DNA from: Acholeplasmatales bacterium
GTDB lineage: Bacteria > Bacillota_I > Bacilli_A > Acholeplasmatales > Anaeroplasmataceae
NCBI GenBank assembly: GCA_017454375.1
Contig: JAFTDB010000010.1
Span: 1-64,000, forward strand
Direction: 5' to 3'
Length of the DNA stretch: 64,000 nucleotides
This document shows, piece after piece, positions 36,801 to 51,800 of this stretch. A model generated the notes under the pieces. It was given only the letters and a program-made list of their open reading frames with translations, did not search any database and was not told the origin of the DNA. Numbering within the stretch: position 1 is the first letter of the stretch; each line of letters opens with the position of its first letter. The position numbers and the translations under genes are program-made.

Positions 36801-39800
36801 AGCGCATCTAAAGAATCATTATATGGCTGGATCTTCGGTGAAGATGAAGAAAGTGGCAATATTTATAATCTAGCTATGGAATATGCATTAGATTCAACTG
36901 CATATAAGCTAAACTTCAATGCAAATGGCATAGAACCAAAGGATGCTAACTACATTATTTCAGTAGCTCAAAAATATGCTGATAATTCTAATTCTTACAC
37001 ATTCTATATTCCATATAAGCTAGTTAAGATAACTATTTCTAACAACTTATCAGAAGATACTATTGGTGATTATGCATTCTACAATGTATCTAATATCCAA
37101 ACTGTAGATTACAGTACTATTAAATACATTCTTGCTCATGCATTTGAAAATAGTAGTATTACTAATATCAACCATGCTGGTATGGCTAATGACCCATTAA
37201 CATATAATGGAACAATTAATTATCAATCATCAATTAATCTAGATACTACAGATCTAGTTACACTTGGTGATTATGCATTCTATAACTGTGATAATATCCA
37301 AACATTAATTCTTCCAGATACATTAGTTGATTCTTCAAATACTTATGATAATAAGTTCACAACTAATGGTTATGTAGGTAAATATGTATTTGCTCATAAC
37401 GATGGATTAATTAATCTAGATATTAGATCAGTTATCCTAGGTGAATATATGTTTGAAACAGATACTAACCTAGAATTATTATCAGTACCTGAAAAGGTAA
37501 CTGCAATTAGAGATTATGCATTCACTAACTGCGATAAGTTATCTGATATAACATTCCATAATAGACTAGTTGGTAAGTGGATGTTCTATGATTGTGATGG
37601 TATCGTTACATTAGATTTAACATCTGATGCTGCTGGTGGTATGGTTGAAATCCGTTATGGTGCAATCGGTAATACTGATAGCCTAGAAACATTAACTATT
37701 CCATTCGTTGGTAGATATAATTATTCTAAGAACAATACAGATTCTAAAGAAACATTATTCGGCTGGATCTTCGGTGAAGAAGAAACATTAGTAAATGCAA
37801 ATTATACTGATGTTGTTGAAGCTTACAAGGCTACATTAACTTCAACACAAATTACAGCTGAGACAAACGCATCTACATTACTTGAAAATGCATTAATTTA
37901 TAATAAATATAATGTATTAGTAGCTGCCCGTACTTCAGAGCTACAAGCAGAAAACAAGACTGCAGAAGAGATAGCTATAATTTTGGCAGCTGAAGATGCA
38001 GATATTAGATTACAAGCTAGAGCTCAAGGTAAGGCTCAAAAGGATAGCATTGCTATAAGTGGATTAACACTTGTTAAGCAAAAATATCGTGATTCATTGA
38101 ATAATGATGGTAATTTAGATGATTATATTAGCTACTATATTCCATCTACATTAAGAACTGTATCAATCGCTACTGGTGAACATACAATCGGCTTTGGTGC
38201 ATTTATGAATGTAAGTATGGTAGAACAAATAAATCTTCCATCTGATTTATTAGTAATTAAGGATCGTGCATTCGAAGGTTGTACAAGCTTAAAGAATATT
38301 ACTATCCCTGCAACAGTTACAACTCTTGGCGCATATGCATTCAATAATGATGTTAACCTAGAAACTGTTACATTCGCTGCAACTGAGAACAATGCATTAA
38401 TTACAGCAATCAATGATGGTACATTTAGAAATTGTTACAAGCTACATGGTATATTATTACCTAAGACTGTTGGCTCAATTGGTGTAGCTGCATTTGAAAA
38501 TAATAATTCAGTATCAATTATCGTATCTAATAAGGGCGACTACATTAGTATGGCTGCCAAACTTGATAATGAATATTCAATTGTACTTCCTGAGTCATTA
38601 AGAACAATCGGTGATTATGCATTCTTCCATGAAGCAGGTAATGGTACAACAATTCTAAATAGAATCCTAATTTGTGATAATATTGAAACTATTGGATATG
38701 CTGCATTCGGTGGTCTTGAAGCATTAACTAAGCTTTATATTCCATTCGTTGGACATAAGGCTTATCCAACAACTGCTACAATTACATCACAAGATAAGTT
38801 TGAAGCATTATTCGGTTATGTATTTGGTCATATCGAAAATGCTAATATGAGTAGAATTGAACAAGGCTTCGTTGGAGCATCTAATATTGATGTATTAGAT
38901 ATAGTTGATGATCAATCTAGAGTAAGAGGCACAACTACATTAACTCCAACAGCTTATGATACACTTGTTAATAGCACACCTAAGACAGAATATAGATATG
39001 AATTCTATGTTCCAACTAGATTAACAGATTTAACATTTACAAATGCCTTAACAATTGGCGAAGGTGCACTTGAAAATGCGACTATGATTGTTAGATTAAC
39101 AACAAAATCTACAACTAAGGTATTAACAAGAGCGTTATACAATGCAACTGGCATTGAAGAGTTCAATAAACAACAAAACGCTGGTGTAGTATACTTATTC
39201 AATACTGAATTAATTACTGGTGCTGGTGATGAAGCATTCAAGAATATTGGTTCAGCATCTACAGGTGCAGGTATGAACCTATACGTTAGTAGAAGATTAG
39301 GTCAAACATTAGATGACCTAGGTACTAACGTCTTTGAAGCTGCAAATATCACATCAATTAAATTTGATAATACAGCAAATACAACTGAAGGTGTTAAGTC
39401 ACTTGGTGATTACATGTTTGCTAACTGTACTAAGTTAACTACTCTAGTAATTCCTAAGTCTATAACTAACCTTGGCAAGTTCGTATTTGCATATTGTACA
39501 GGACTTGGCTCATTAACTAAGGATCACTTAAATGTTGATGATTATGATGCATCTGATGTTTATGATACTGAGGGTCATGTTATTGAAACTGTAAGATATC
39601 TAAAGAAAGAAAAGTATGGTCAACCTCTTGCTGATTGGTCAATTACATTTGAAAATGAAACAATTGGTAAGGAAATGTTTAGAGGCTGTACAGGCTTAAC
39701 ATACTTATGGATTCCTGATAATATCAACTCAATTGGTGAAGGTGCATTTGATGCATGTATCAACCTAGAAGGTATTAAGATTCCATTTATCGGCGAAAAG

Positions 39801-42800
39801 GATATCAACGTAGTTATCAATCCAACTACTAATAAGGAATATATCGATCCTAACTCATTTGGTAAGAATACATTATTTGGTTGGATCTTCGGTGATGAAA
39901 ATGCCTTTGCTGGTGATTTAGAAACAACAATTGATGAAGGCGAATATTTAGTAGAACAATACTATGCATTCACAAATAACATCAATGAAATGACTCAAGA
40001 AAAGGATGTAATTCCTGCCCTTCCTGAGGATAAGTCATATTACCAGTTCTATATTCCACAAAAGCTAGTGAGCGTAATTATCTCTAATACATCTGGTACA
40101 AAGGTAATTGCTCCAGGCTCATTTATGAATACTTCAAGAATCAGAAATATCCAAATTTCTGATGCAACTAAGTACATTGGTATGTTCGCATTCTATCAAT
40201 GTGGATTCCAAGGAATTACATTGTCAGATAAGATTACATATATCGGAGCAGGTGCGTTCCAAGAATCAGACATTATTGAAATCGTAATTTCTAATAGTGT
40301 TATCGCTCCACTTCAATATTATGGATGTACATATCTACAAAAGATCACTGTAGCATCTCCAGTTGTTGAAATTGGTTATGGCGCATTCGGTCTATGTACT
40401 AACTTAACAGAAATCGTATTACCATTCGTAGGTAAGAGCTTCAATGATGGTATTAACTTCGATGAAGAAGGTAATTTACTATCTACATTTGATGAAAATG
40501 GAAATATCTTAACTAATAAGAAGGAATTATCTGGAGATGAAAAGCTATTCGGTTATATCTTCGGTTCTATTAAGCCATCAGGTGAAGAAGAATTAGATGC
40601 AGTATCTGAAACTAAGCAAAGATATTTAGATGCTGAAGGCGTTGAAAAGATTGCTACATACTATATTCCTAAGTCATTAAAGAAGGTTACAATAACTAAC
40701 GATACTCAAATCTCTTATGGTGCATTCTCAGGATGTACAGAGATTGAGTGTGTAATCCTTCCAGAATATAGATATATAGCTAATGATGCTATTCCAGTAA
40801 GAGTATTTGATACAATTGCTCCATATGCATTCTATGGATGTAGTAGCTTAATTGGTGCTCATTACTATAATAGCCATTACACTAGAGAAAATGCTAAGCA
40901 ATATATTAGCCAGGATGACTTCGATACATATGAATTTAGTATCAGAGTTGGTACACCAGTTCCTCACTATACACATAACGGTACTCCAAGTGATGCAATA
41001 CTTGGTGCTGGCGTAATTAAAAATGTTAATGCTGAACTTCAAGATACAAATATTGTAGATGAATACTTTGTAATTCCTAAGTTCGTTAATAACCTAGGTG
41101 CATATGCATTCTCAGGCTGTACATCATTAACTAAGGTTAAATATATGGGTACTAATACTGGTACTTCAAATGTTGGTAACAGTGACGTAAGATTATCTAT
41201 CTCTGGTCAACAATATATTTATCAAAAGCATGATGGTAATAATGGTATTACATATGAATTCAACTCAGCATTAGAGCACGTAACACATGCAAATCAAGTA
41301 TTCACAACTATTGATGATTACACATTTGCAAATTGTACAAGCTTAAGATCAATTGAGTGGGCACAAGATCCTAATGATGCAACATTCACTCAATCTAATG
41401 ATATGCTACGTTTCGCTAAGTGGATTAATCAAATTAATTCTCATGCATTCTATGGATGTAGTGCAATTACAACAATCTATTTAGATGATTCATTAACAAA
41501 TGGTAGTCTAGCAAATAATGCACCTCACTTTGGTCAATATGCATTTGCTGATACAGGTGTAACAACAGTTACATTTGAAAGTGGTATTCAAGAAATTGGC
41601 GACCATATGTTCAGATATTCTAATAGTCTACAAAATGTTGAAATTCCAGCATCTATTGGAGCTAACATTGGTGATTATGCATTCGCAGATTCTTCATCAT
41701 TAACTAACTTCAAGGTTTATGGTTCAACAATTGGTCAATACATGTTCTTCAATACAGCAATTGCTGAGTTCGATGAAGACAATTATGTACTTGCCTCATT
41801 AACTACAATTGGATATGCAGCATTTGGTGGATGTAACGATTTAACTACAATGCTTATCCCATTCAGTGGTAAGAATGCTCAAAATTCAACTACAGGAACA
41901 TTTGAGACATTATTCGGATATATCTTCGGTCATATTGAAACTGCAAATTCTATCCCTGTATATCAAAAGCATACAAATAACCCAACATCAGTAGAAGTAA
42001 CAGCTTGGACTGATGCTTCAATCCGTGGAACATATACATATACTCCAGATGATAATGGATATTATAAGTTCTATATTCCAGGCAACCTAAAGAACATTAT
42101 TGTTACAACAGCAACTTATATTCCATATGGTGCATTTATGAATACTCCATTCGAGAAGATAAGACTTAATAATGTTAAGTATATCGGCGATTATGCATTC
42201 TACGATATGGATCATTTAACAACATTTGATAAGAACAGTGCTAAGGACTTCTCATCTACTTCAAATAGTATGATTGACTTAACTGGTATTGAATCAGTTG
42301 GTAATTATGCATTTGCTCAAAATGATGGTATTGAAAATGTTAGAACATCTAGCTCATTAACAACTATTGGTTCATATGTATTTGCATACAATAGTGCAAT
42401 TGAGAGTATCGTTTTAGGTAACTCAGTACTTGGTGCTCATATGTTTGATCACTCAGCTAGTCTAGAACATATCTCTATTCCAGCTGCAGTAACAACAGTA
42501 AGAACACATGCCTTCGCAAATTCACCTAAGCTATATGATTTAACTCTATATAACACAACAATTGGTGAATACATGTTCTTCAATGACACTAAGCTAGGCT
42601 TGAATGCAAATGGTCAAACTCAAGAACTAATCATTGCATCTTCAATTTCAACAATTGGTTATGCAGCATTTGGTGGATGTTATGAGTTAACTCAATTAAG
42701 AATTCCATTCGTTGGTAAGTCTAGATATACTGATGGCTGCGATAAGTTCGAACATCTATTTGGTTATATCTTCGGTCATATCGAAAATGATAAGATGATG

Positions 42801-45800
42801 GAAATAGTTCAAGATTATGAAGGTAGTACAGCTAAGACTGTTAACCTTGATGAGAATTCAACTACTACATTATCTAGTCCATATCATTTCTATGTACCTG
42901 AGAAATTAAGAAGAGTCGTTATATTCGATGACTACACAATTTCTGAGAGTGCATTTATGAATATGACTAAGCTATCAGAGGCTATCCTTCCATCTCAAAT
43001 TACTGATATTCAACAAACAGCATTTGATGGATGTAGCGCATTAACATCTATTACAATTCCTGCCGGTGTTAAGACTATTGGTAAGTATGCATTTAGAGAT
43101 AATATTAAGCTTGCTAGAGTAGATTATCTAGGTTCATTAATTACTAGATTAGAAGAAGGCACATTCTATAACTGCGTTGAATTAACTACTGCAGAAATTC
43201 AAAGAAACGTAACAGTATTAGGACCAAAAGTCTTCTATAACAATAAGTCTGTAACAACAATTACAGTTCATGAGAATGTAACAAGCATTGGTGAGGGTGC
43301 ATTTGGTGGTATTCCTAACCTTCAATCTATTACAATTCCATTCGTTGGTGCACATCAATATACAACATTCAGTGATGAAACAGTATTTGGTTATCTATTT
43401 GGTGAAGGTCAAGAAGATACTTACACTGCATACACTGGTGATAACAAGTATAGTGAATACACTCGTACTGAAATGACTATCAATGATAATGGTCAAACAA
43501 AGACATACTTCATTCCTAAGTCATTAAAGAGTGTAACTGTAACTAACGCAGAAGCAATTGGCGATTATGCATTCGATAACTGTGGTGAAATAACTACAAT
43601 TAATTTAACAAACGTTAATAACAAGCTAGAATCAATCAAGAAGTATGCATTCAACAAGGTAGTTAAGCTACAAAGCATTACTATCCCTAAGACTGTAACA
43701 ACATTAGAGAAGTATGCATTCAATGCAGATACATCTTTAGGAACTGTTACATTCGAAAATGGTATTAATTTAGCAACTATTTCTGAAGGCGCATTCTATG
43801 ATTGTACAAGCTTAAGCAGAATAATTGCTGATGGCATAACTGATGAAACTATCAATACTATTCCATCATCTGTTAAGACAGTTGGTAAGGAAGCATTCTA
43901 TAATACTAAGACAATTAAGAGTATCATTATCCCAACAAGTGTAACTACAATTAATGAAGGTGCATTTGGTGGTATGGAATCTCTAATTGAAATCTCATTA
44001 CCATTCGTTGGTAAGCAAAGAACTGCTACCCTAGCTAACAATGAAACAGAAACAACTACATTTGGTTATGTATTTGGTCAATTAAAGAATACATTAGATA
44101 CATCTAAGTTCTATAATGCTACTCAAGGTACTTATGAAGCATATCTTCCTAATTCTTTAGTAAGTGTTATGATTACAGATGATAGTGCAATTAGAGCTAA
44201 CGCATTTGAAAATGTATCTAAGGTTAAATATTTATCATTACCTCAAGAAGGTTATAACTCAGTTGTTGGTCAAAGAGTTCCATTCGCATTAATTGGTTCA
44301 CATGCATTTGAAAACATGTATCAATTAGTAAGAAAAGAATTACAAGCAGCTGATAAGACTGTTGGTACTTATACATTAAAGATTGCAAGCAGTATGATAC
44401 TTCCTTCAACTACAACAACTATTGAAGAATATGCATTCAATATGGAAGAAGTAAGCACTACTACAACATCACCTAATAATCCTAAGTTAACTAACATGTT
44501 CATTCCTAAGAGTGTAACAACAATTGGTAGATATGCATTTAGAAATGAAATTGAAATGACTACATTTGAATTTGAAAATGAAATCATTTTAGCTACAATT
44601 CCTGAAGGCTTATTCTACAACTGTTATAAGTTATCTAAGATTAAAGCAAATAATGATGATGTCTATAATGGTGTACCTAACACTACAACAACTATCAGTA
44701 CAAAGGCATTCTATAACTGCTATGTACTTGATAATGTTAAGATTTTAGAAAATGTTTTAACAATTAAGTCTCAAGCATTCGCTGGTGATAAGTCATTAAC
44801 TAATATTATCCTTCCATTCGTAGGAGAATATAGAGTTGCTACTAACGCTACAGATACAACTACATTTGGTTATATCTTCTCACCTGTAAGCAATGATGAT
44901 ACTAATGATGAACATAACACATCTGACTTTATTAAAGTTAGACAAAATGAAAATAGATATTATATCCCTGCAGGACTTGTTGATGTAACAATTACTGATG
45001 ATACTAAGATTAAGTCATATGCGTTTGCATCAATGACTAACCTATTGTATGTTACATTACCAGATGGCAGAGGTAACGTTGACTTCACAGAGATTATGTC
45101 TCATGCATTTGAAAATACTGATTCATTAATCCGCGTTGATAACACAACTACAGTATTAACAAGAGGAACTGATGATCCAGTAACTAATGCTAATAAGCGT
45201 AATATCTATTTACCAGCTACAACTACAACAATTGGTGCGAATGCATTTGAAAATTCTAATTCAATTGTTAATATCATATTACCTGATTCAATCACTACTT
45301 TAGGTGTTAAGGCATTTGCTGAAATGGATAAAGTGGTAACTGCTAAATTTGAAGGTAATAATATTACAGTAATCCCAGAAGGTCTATTCTATAATGACAC
45401 TAAGTTGACTACTGTTTATACAACTGCCCAAAATACAGTAGAAGTTGTATCACTTCCTGAATCTGTAACAACAATTGGTAAGAATGTATTCTTCAATAAC
45501 GTATTAATCACAGTTGTTAATTTAGGTATCAACTCAGTTCAAACAACTAACCTAGTATCTATCGGTGAAGGCTTCATAGCTGGTACTAGAGATCTACAAA
45601 CTCTAATCGTTCCATTCATTGGTGAAGCTAGAACAGAAGATAGATGCAGTGCTACAAATGGCTATAATGATTCTAAGTCTACATTATTCGGTCATTTCTT
45701 CGGATTTGATAATACTGGCTTAGCTAATACATTAGTTGCAGTAGATCAATGGTTTAGCCATTATAATGATCTAGAAAATAGAGCAGATTATAAGGTAACT

Positions 45801-48800
45801 ACATATCTACCTGCTAACCTAGCTACAGTTAAGGTATTAGATGCTAAGGTAATCCACTATGGTACATTCATGAATGTTTCTATGGTTGAAAACTATCTAT
45901 TACCATCTAACATTGAAGCAATTGAAGATTATGTATTCTTCAACACAGGTCATACAGCAACTGGTAGCCTAAATGGTGCAGTTGTAAAGAATATTAAGAT
46001 TAAGACAAATGATAATTATCAATCATTAACATATATTGGTAAATTCGCATTTGCTCATTCAACAATTACATCATTCAATAAAGAAGAACTTAACAATAAT
46101 AGTGAGGTTGTACTTGTAAATGAAATCAATATTCCACAAAATGTAACAACATTAGAGGATTATTCATTCTTCAACTTGACTTCAGCAACTAAGGTTACTA
46201 TTCCTGCAACAGTAACTGAGGTAGGTTCATATATCTTCGCAGATAGCCCTAATATCTCAACTATTGATATTAAGAATAGTAAGATTGGTAGACATATGTT
46301 CGATAACATCGGTGAGCTAGTATCTGTAACTATTCCAGCTACAGTAACTGTTGTTGGTGCATATGCATTCGCTAATAATGCTAAGTTAACTACAATCACT
46401 ATTAACAATAGAGTAATCGGTGATTACATGTTCTACAATTGTCAAAAGCTATCTGGCTTCAATGCCCAAGATGTTGACTCAATTGGTGAAGGTGCAATAG
46501 CTATGTGCTATGGTATCAGTGAAATCTCTATTCCATTCGTTGGTAGAAGCTTCTATGATCAAGTAACTGATAAGAAGGAAGCTGTACTTGGCTATATCTT
46601 CGGTACATATGCTAACACTGTATTACCTGAAGGTGCAGCTACTGCAGTTTATACTTGGGGTGTTGGTTACGATGGTGATAAGAAGACTATCACTGTAGCT
46701 GATGCCAATGCTAAGGCAACTGTTACTCGTCAACAATATGGCAGCAATAATAGTAATGTAGTAGAATATCTAATTCCTGATTCATTAAAGGTTGTTCATG
46801 TAACTAATGATAGAGTAATCGGTACAGGTGCATTTGATAATTGTTCTAACTTAACAACTATCACATTACCTGATGGAACTCTTGGTAATTCACTAGAAAT
46901 AATCTATGCTTATGCATTCAGAGGCTGTAGCAAGCTTACTAGCATGGTTATTCCTGAAACTGTAATTTCAATCGGTAGAGAATCATTCAAGAACGATGTT
47001 GAACTTACTACAGTTGAATTCAAGGGCTCATTAATCAAGACATTTGCTGATGAATTATTCTACAATTGTTATAAGCTAACAACTATTAAGAATAGAAACT
47101 CTAATACAATTAACCAAGTTGCAATCGACAATAACGTTACAACAATTGGTGAAAAGGTATTCTTCAACAATATCGCTATGAGCAAGCTAATTGTTCCTCA
47201 AAATGTTGAGACAATTGGTTATGCATTTGTTGGTGGTACATATGCATTATCTGATTTAACTATTCCATTCATTGGAAAGAAGAATTATTCAGATAATAAT
47301 GTTGAATATGCTAATGCAATCTTTGGTTACCTATTCGGATACACAACTCAAATTTATGATGAATTCTATGGTGATCCATCTAATCGTGATGACAAGCTTA
47401 ACCTTGTAAGACAATTCTTTGGACCAACTGATTCACTTGGTGCATACGGATATATTCCTAAGACATTAACTACATTAACAATTACAAATGCTACAAATAT
47501 CTTCTATGGTGCATTATATGATGTTGATACAATCACAACTGTAACAATCAATAACTCACTAGTTAAGATTGATACTAAGGCATTTGCTAATATGGATGAG
47601 TTAGTAACAGTTAAGTATGTAAGCCCAACTCAAACAAAAGACTTACATATCATTGGTGATAGTGCATTTGAAGATGACCATAAGTTACATTATTTCAACC
47701 AATATAATACAAAGGGTATTAATGATGTTGACTACATGTATGACATTGTTATCCCAGCTCGTTATAATAGCTTTACATTAGGTAGTAATGCATTCAGCAA
47801 CGTTGACGCAGCTCAATCACTATACTTAGCTAAGAACTTCGATAGCGTTGGTATGTATGCATTTGCTAATATGGATAAGCTTGAAAAGGTAACTATTAGA
47901 AATGAATATATTAGTGATGGTATGTTCAATAACGATCCAGTACTTAACAATGTTGTAGTACCAGAATATGTAACATATGTTGGCTACGGCTCATTTGGTA
48001 AGTGTATTGGATTAACTAACATCACATTACCATTCGTTGGTATTAGAAATTATAGTAACGCTGTTAACCTACAAAGTGGAAAAGAATATGACCGCAACTT
48101 CGGTGTAATCTTCGGTCAACTTCCAGCTGATGGTACAACAGAAACTAAACAAAGATATAATGCGACTGCAGAGTATAGAAGCTTCTATATTCCAACAAGC
48201 TTAACAACTGTAACAATTACAAATGATACAGCTATTGGCTATGGTGCATTCGAAAACTGTGGTAACATTACATCTATTCAAATTCCAAATACAAGAAGAA
48301 CAGTTATTACTGATGGTATAGGTACTGTAGTATCAGTAACAGCTACTGATGTATTTGACAGCATCAATGATTATGCATTTGCTAATGTATCTAAGATTAC
48401 AGATATTATCATTCCTGCAACAACAACTACATTAGGCAAATATGCATTCTATAATGATGTATTATTATCTAATGTTAGATTCTTAGGTAACTCAATTGAA
48501 AGAATAGAAGAATCTACATTTGAAAATTGTTATAAGCTACAAAAGATTAACAGTACTGAAAACAAGTATTCACTTCCAACTAACATTAAGACAATCTCTG
48601 CTAAGGCATTCAAGAATGCTGCATCTGATTCATCATTATCAACAATTACACTAATTATCAGTCCTAATACTGAAACAATTGGTGAAGAAGCATTCATGAA
48701 TACTTCTAAGATTACAGCTGTAGACTTCAGTTCAAATAATAAGATTACTACATTTGCACAATCTGTATTTGAAAATTCATCACTTGCTGCAATAGATATC

Positions 48801-51800
48801 TTCGAAAGCATTACAACAATCGCTGATAAGGCATTCAAGAATACTAAGCTAGTAGGCACATTAACAGTTCCTGCAAATGTAACTACAGTTGGTAGCGAAG
48901 TATTCGCTGATATCGAAGAATTAACAGATGTTACATATCTTGCTAATGTATTTGGTACATACATGTTTGAAAATGATATTAATATCACAACTGTTATTTA
49001 TCCAAATAATAGTTCAATCACAGCCATTCCTCGTGGTTTATTTAAGAATGCTCAAAGCTTAACTGGATTTGTTATCCCATCTGGTGTAACAAAGATTGAA
49101 GGTTATGCATTCTATAATACTAACCAAATGACATTTGAACTTCCTGCTAGTGTAACTAGAATTGAAGAATATGCTTATGCTAATATTTCTAACTTCACTG
49201 AAATTACACTTCCAGCTACTGTAACTTATTTAGGATACTCAGTATTCAATGGTGATTACAACATCACTGCGATGGTATTGCCATTCATCGGTACAAATTA
49301 TGGTGCAACTAATGCTGAATCATTCTTCGCATACATCTTTGGTAGAGATTCATCTGATGATACTACTAAGGCTAGCCTAGATGGCAATAATGCATCTGCA
49401 TATACAACATCAAGTAAGTTCAATTCTCTAAACTCAATCGATGTAGCACAATTTATGAAGCAAAATGGTGAATTAAAGACATTCACAAGACCTGCAATTG
49501 AATTAAATGCTAAGGGCGAAAGAGTTGAAGGAACTAGAATCAATGCTACATATGATGTATATCGTGTACCTGCTGGTTTAAGAGCTTTAACAATCGTAAC
49601 TGACAATGATGATAGTACTAAGAAGCCAGTTATAACTGCTGGTCAATTATCAGGTATGGTTACATTTGAAGAAATTACTCTTCCTTATAATATATATAAG
49701 ATAGAAGAATCTGCATTCGATATGCAAAGATTACCAGAAGTATTTGGTAATAATGATGAAACTCAATCTAAACTAATCTATGTAGAAATTCCTAAGGGAC
49801 TTGCTATCCTAGAAAGAGGCGTATTCGCTAATATTAACCCAGGATTCTTCCTAATTGCTTACTATTCTCCAGAAGAAATGAAGCCTGCTGGATATTCATG
49901 GGCTGGTAATTATGACGATGATTCTGCTGAAACTAAGATGGGTAGATGGCATACAGTATATCCAGTTTGGAAGGATACTGATGATGATATCTTCATTTAC
50001 CAATATAATGGTTACACTAAGACATTCGAAATCACTGGCTATAAGCCAAGATTAGAACAATACTTAGGTAGTACTTCTCATACGGGTATAATCATTATTC
50101 CTAAGGTTCATGGTGGTGTATTCGTAGCATCAATTGCTGCTGAGGCATTCGCTGATTATAATGGTGAAAACCCAATTCTTGGTATCGATATCCCTGAATC
50201 AGTAATTCATGTTGGTGATAACATTGTTAATGGTGGAGATGACTTCGTTGCTTATGTAAGAGCTAAATCTACTGACACTGGCTATAATTATCAAATAGAT
50301 TTATCTGGTGGACAAAATCAAACTGTTCAAAATATCGATAATACTGATTACAACTATGTAGGCACTAACGAAGCTAGATGGATGAATAAGGGTATTATCT
50401 ACTACGGATATGATATTACTTGGACAGTTTACACTGGACAAACATATCAGGTATTATTATCTGCAATGAATATTTCATTAGATCTAGATATGGATGATCC
50501 AACAGAAGTTTGGAAGACTCATCATACTGGTGAATATGAAGAAGATGAAGATGGTAACCAAGTAGAAATAGTAGAACAATATAAGGGTGTTGTCTTAACT
50601 TATGATGAAACAACTGGATTATATTCAGCAGAATATCAAGGTATTAAGTTAACTCCAAAGCCTATTATTAAATCAATTGCTAAATCAATTGGTGGTGCTC
50701 CTATCCCAATGTATGATACATCTGATGATTTAGTTAAGGTATTATATGAGGGCAACCTAGACATTCAATATGATGAGAATGGTAATGTTGTTAGTGGTGG
50801 TATGGTTAGAGTATATTCTAATAATGCTTCTACATTCGCATTCAATAAGAGCACAAGCACAGAAGATGACTATATTGAAATTGGATTCCAAATCAACCCT
50901 ACAACTGTAACTATCACAATTAATACTACTCAAGTATTTGCTGAAAATACTTACTGGATTAATACTGAATGGACTAACGTACCATACTTAACAGTAGAAG
51001 GCTTAAAGAATGACGAGGAAGTATTCAGTGGTGTATTAAGAACTATTAAGCTAGCATATTCTAATACAGAAGATGAAGAAAGATATGGTACTAATGGTTC
51101 AAGAGTTAAATATGATGAAAATGGCAATATCATGCCATATGAATCTAATGATGTTATCTATTCAAGTGTTCAAAACTACATAGATGGCAGCGAATTCATT
51201 TGGGAAGAACAATGGAAGATTATGCTTGATGACAGAGATATTTCTAAGAACTATCTAGTTAAGCTTAATGCTTCTGTAACTATTACTCCTCAATCATTAA
51301 TGGTTGACTGGTCTGATACTCATTCTCCATTTGATAGTAAGGTATTACCTATGGCTACAGTAACAATTCCTGAAAAGGATGTTGATACTCGTGTTCCATT
51401 AACAGTAATCATTAAGAAGTATCGTGTAGCTGAAGGTGAAGATCCATATATCGCAGAATACTTAACAACAAAGAGAAGCGAGATTGATATTGATACAGTA
51501 TTAAGCTCAATTGGTTCATACTCTGTAACAGTTGTTACATCTAATAAGAACTATAGATTAAATAATGCAAATCTAATCTACTTACTAGAAAGAGTTACAA
51601 TTGATACTCCATCTGTTTCAGGTGCATACCATTACACTGGTAAGCCACAATTAATTTCTACAACTATAGTTCCTAAGTATTCATCAACTAGTGGTCTTGT
51701 AAATCTATACGATTACTATGAGGCTATTAATGGTACATTAACTGATAAACAAATCGAAGACATTACTGATTACATTAAGTCTGCAGATTATACAAGAGAA

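Larger units (their letters stand above)
18850..49850 (+). repeat. LRR_5 array 2 with recurrent PF[IV]G-FGYIFG modules
   Basis: About 10,300 residues of LRR_5 repeats are punctuated by a module of three parts: PF(I/V)G, then usually 10-30 variable residues and (L)FG(Y/W)IFG, then a variable loop and (Y/F)YIP.SLK.V.IT(D/N)....GAF. I count 28 such modules here, from about 20.37 to 49.27 kb, with several Trp-rich variants near 22.0, 22.7 and 24.8 kb. In the 3' half they come every 0.6-1.4 kb, many near 0.8 kb, which suggests growth by duplication of an LRR-plus-module unit. Confidence 0.85.

Noticed and set aside
48530..48988. 152-codon open frame on the minus strand inside the giant gene
   Set aside because: It is an antisense shadow of repeat-rich LRR coding sequence. 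It is hydrophobic and low in complexity, with no ribosome binding site or family resemblance. The same holds for other frames opposite or out of phase with the giant gene, such as 49298-49606, 38135-38413 and 29405-29653.
7330..49850. CRISPR array or mobile element explaining the repeated DNA
   Set aside because: The repeats are in frame, degenerate and protein-coding with a 23-residue period. No identical short repeats with unique spacers, terminal inverted repeats or transposase are present.
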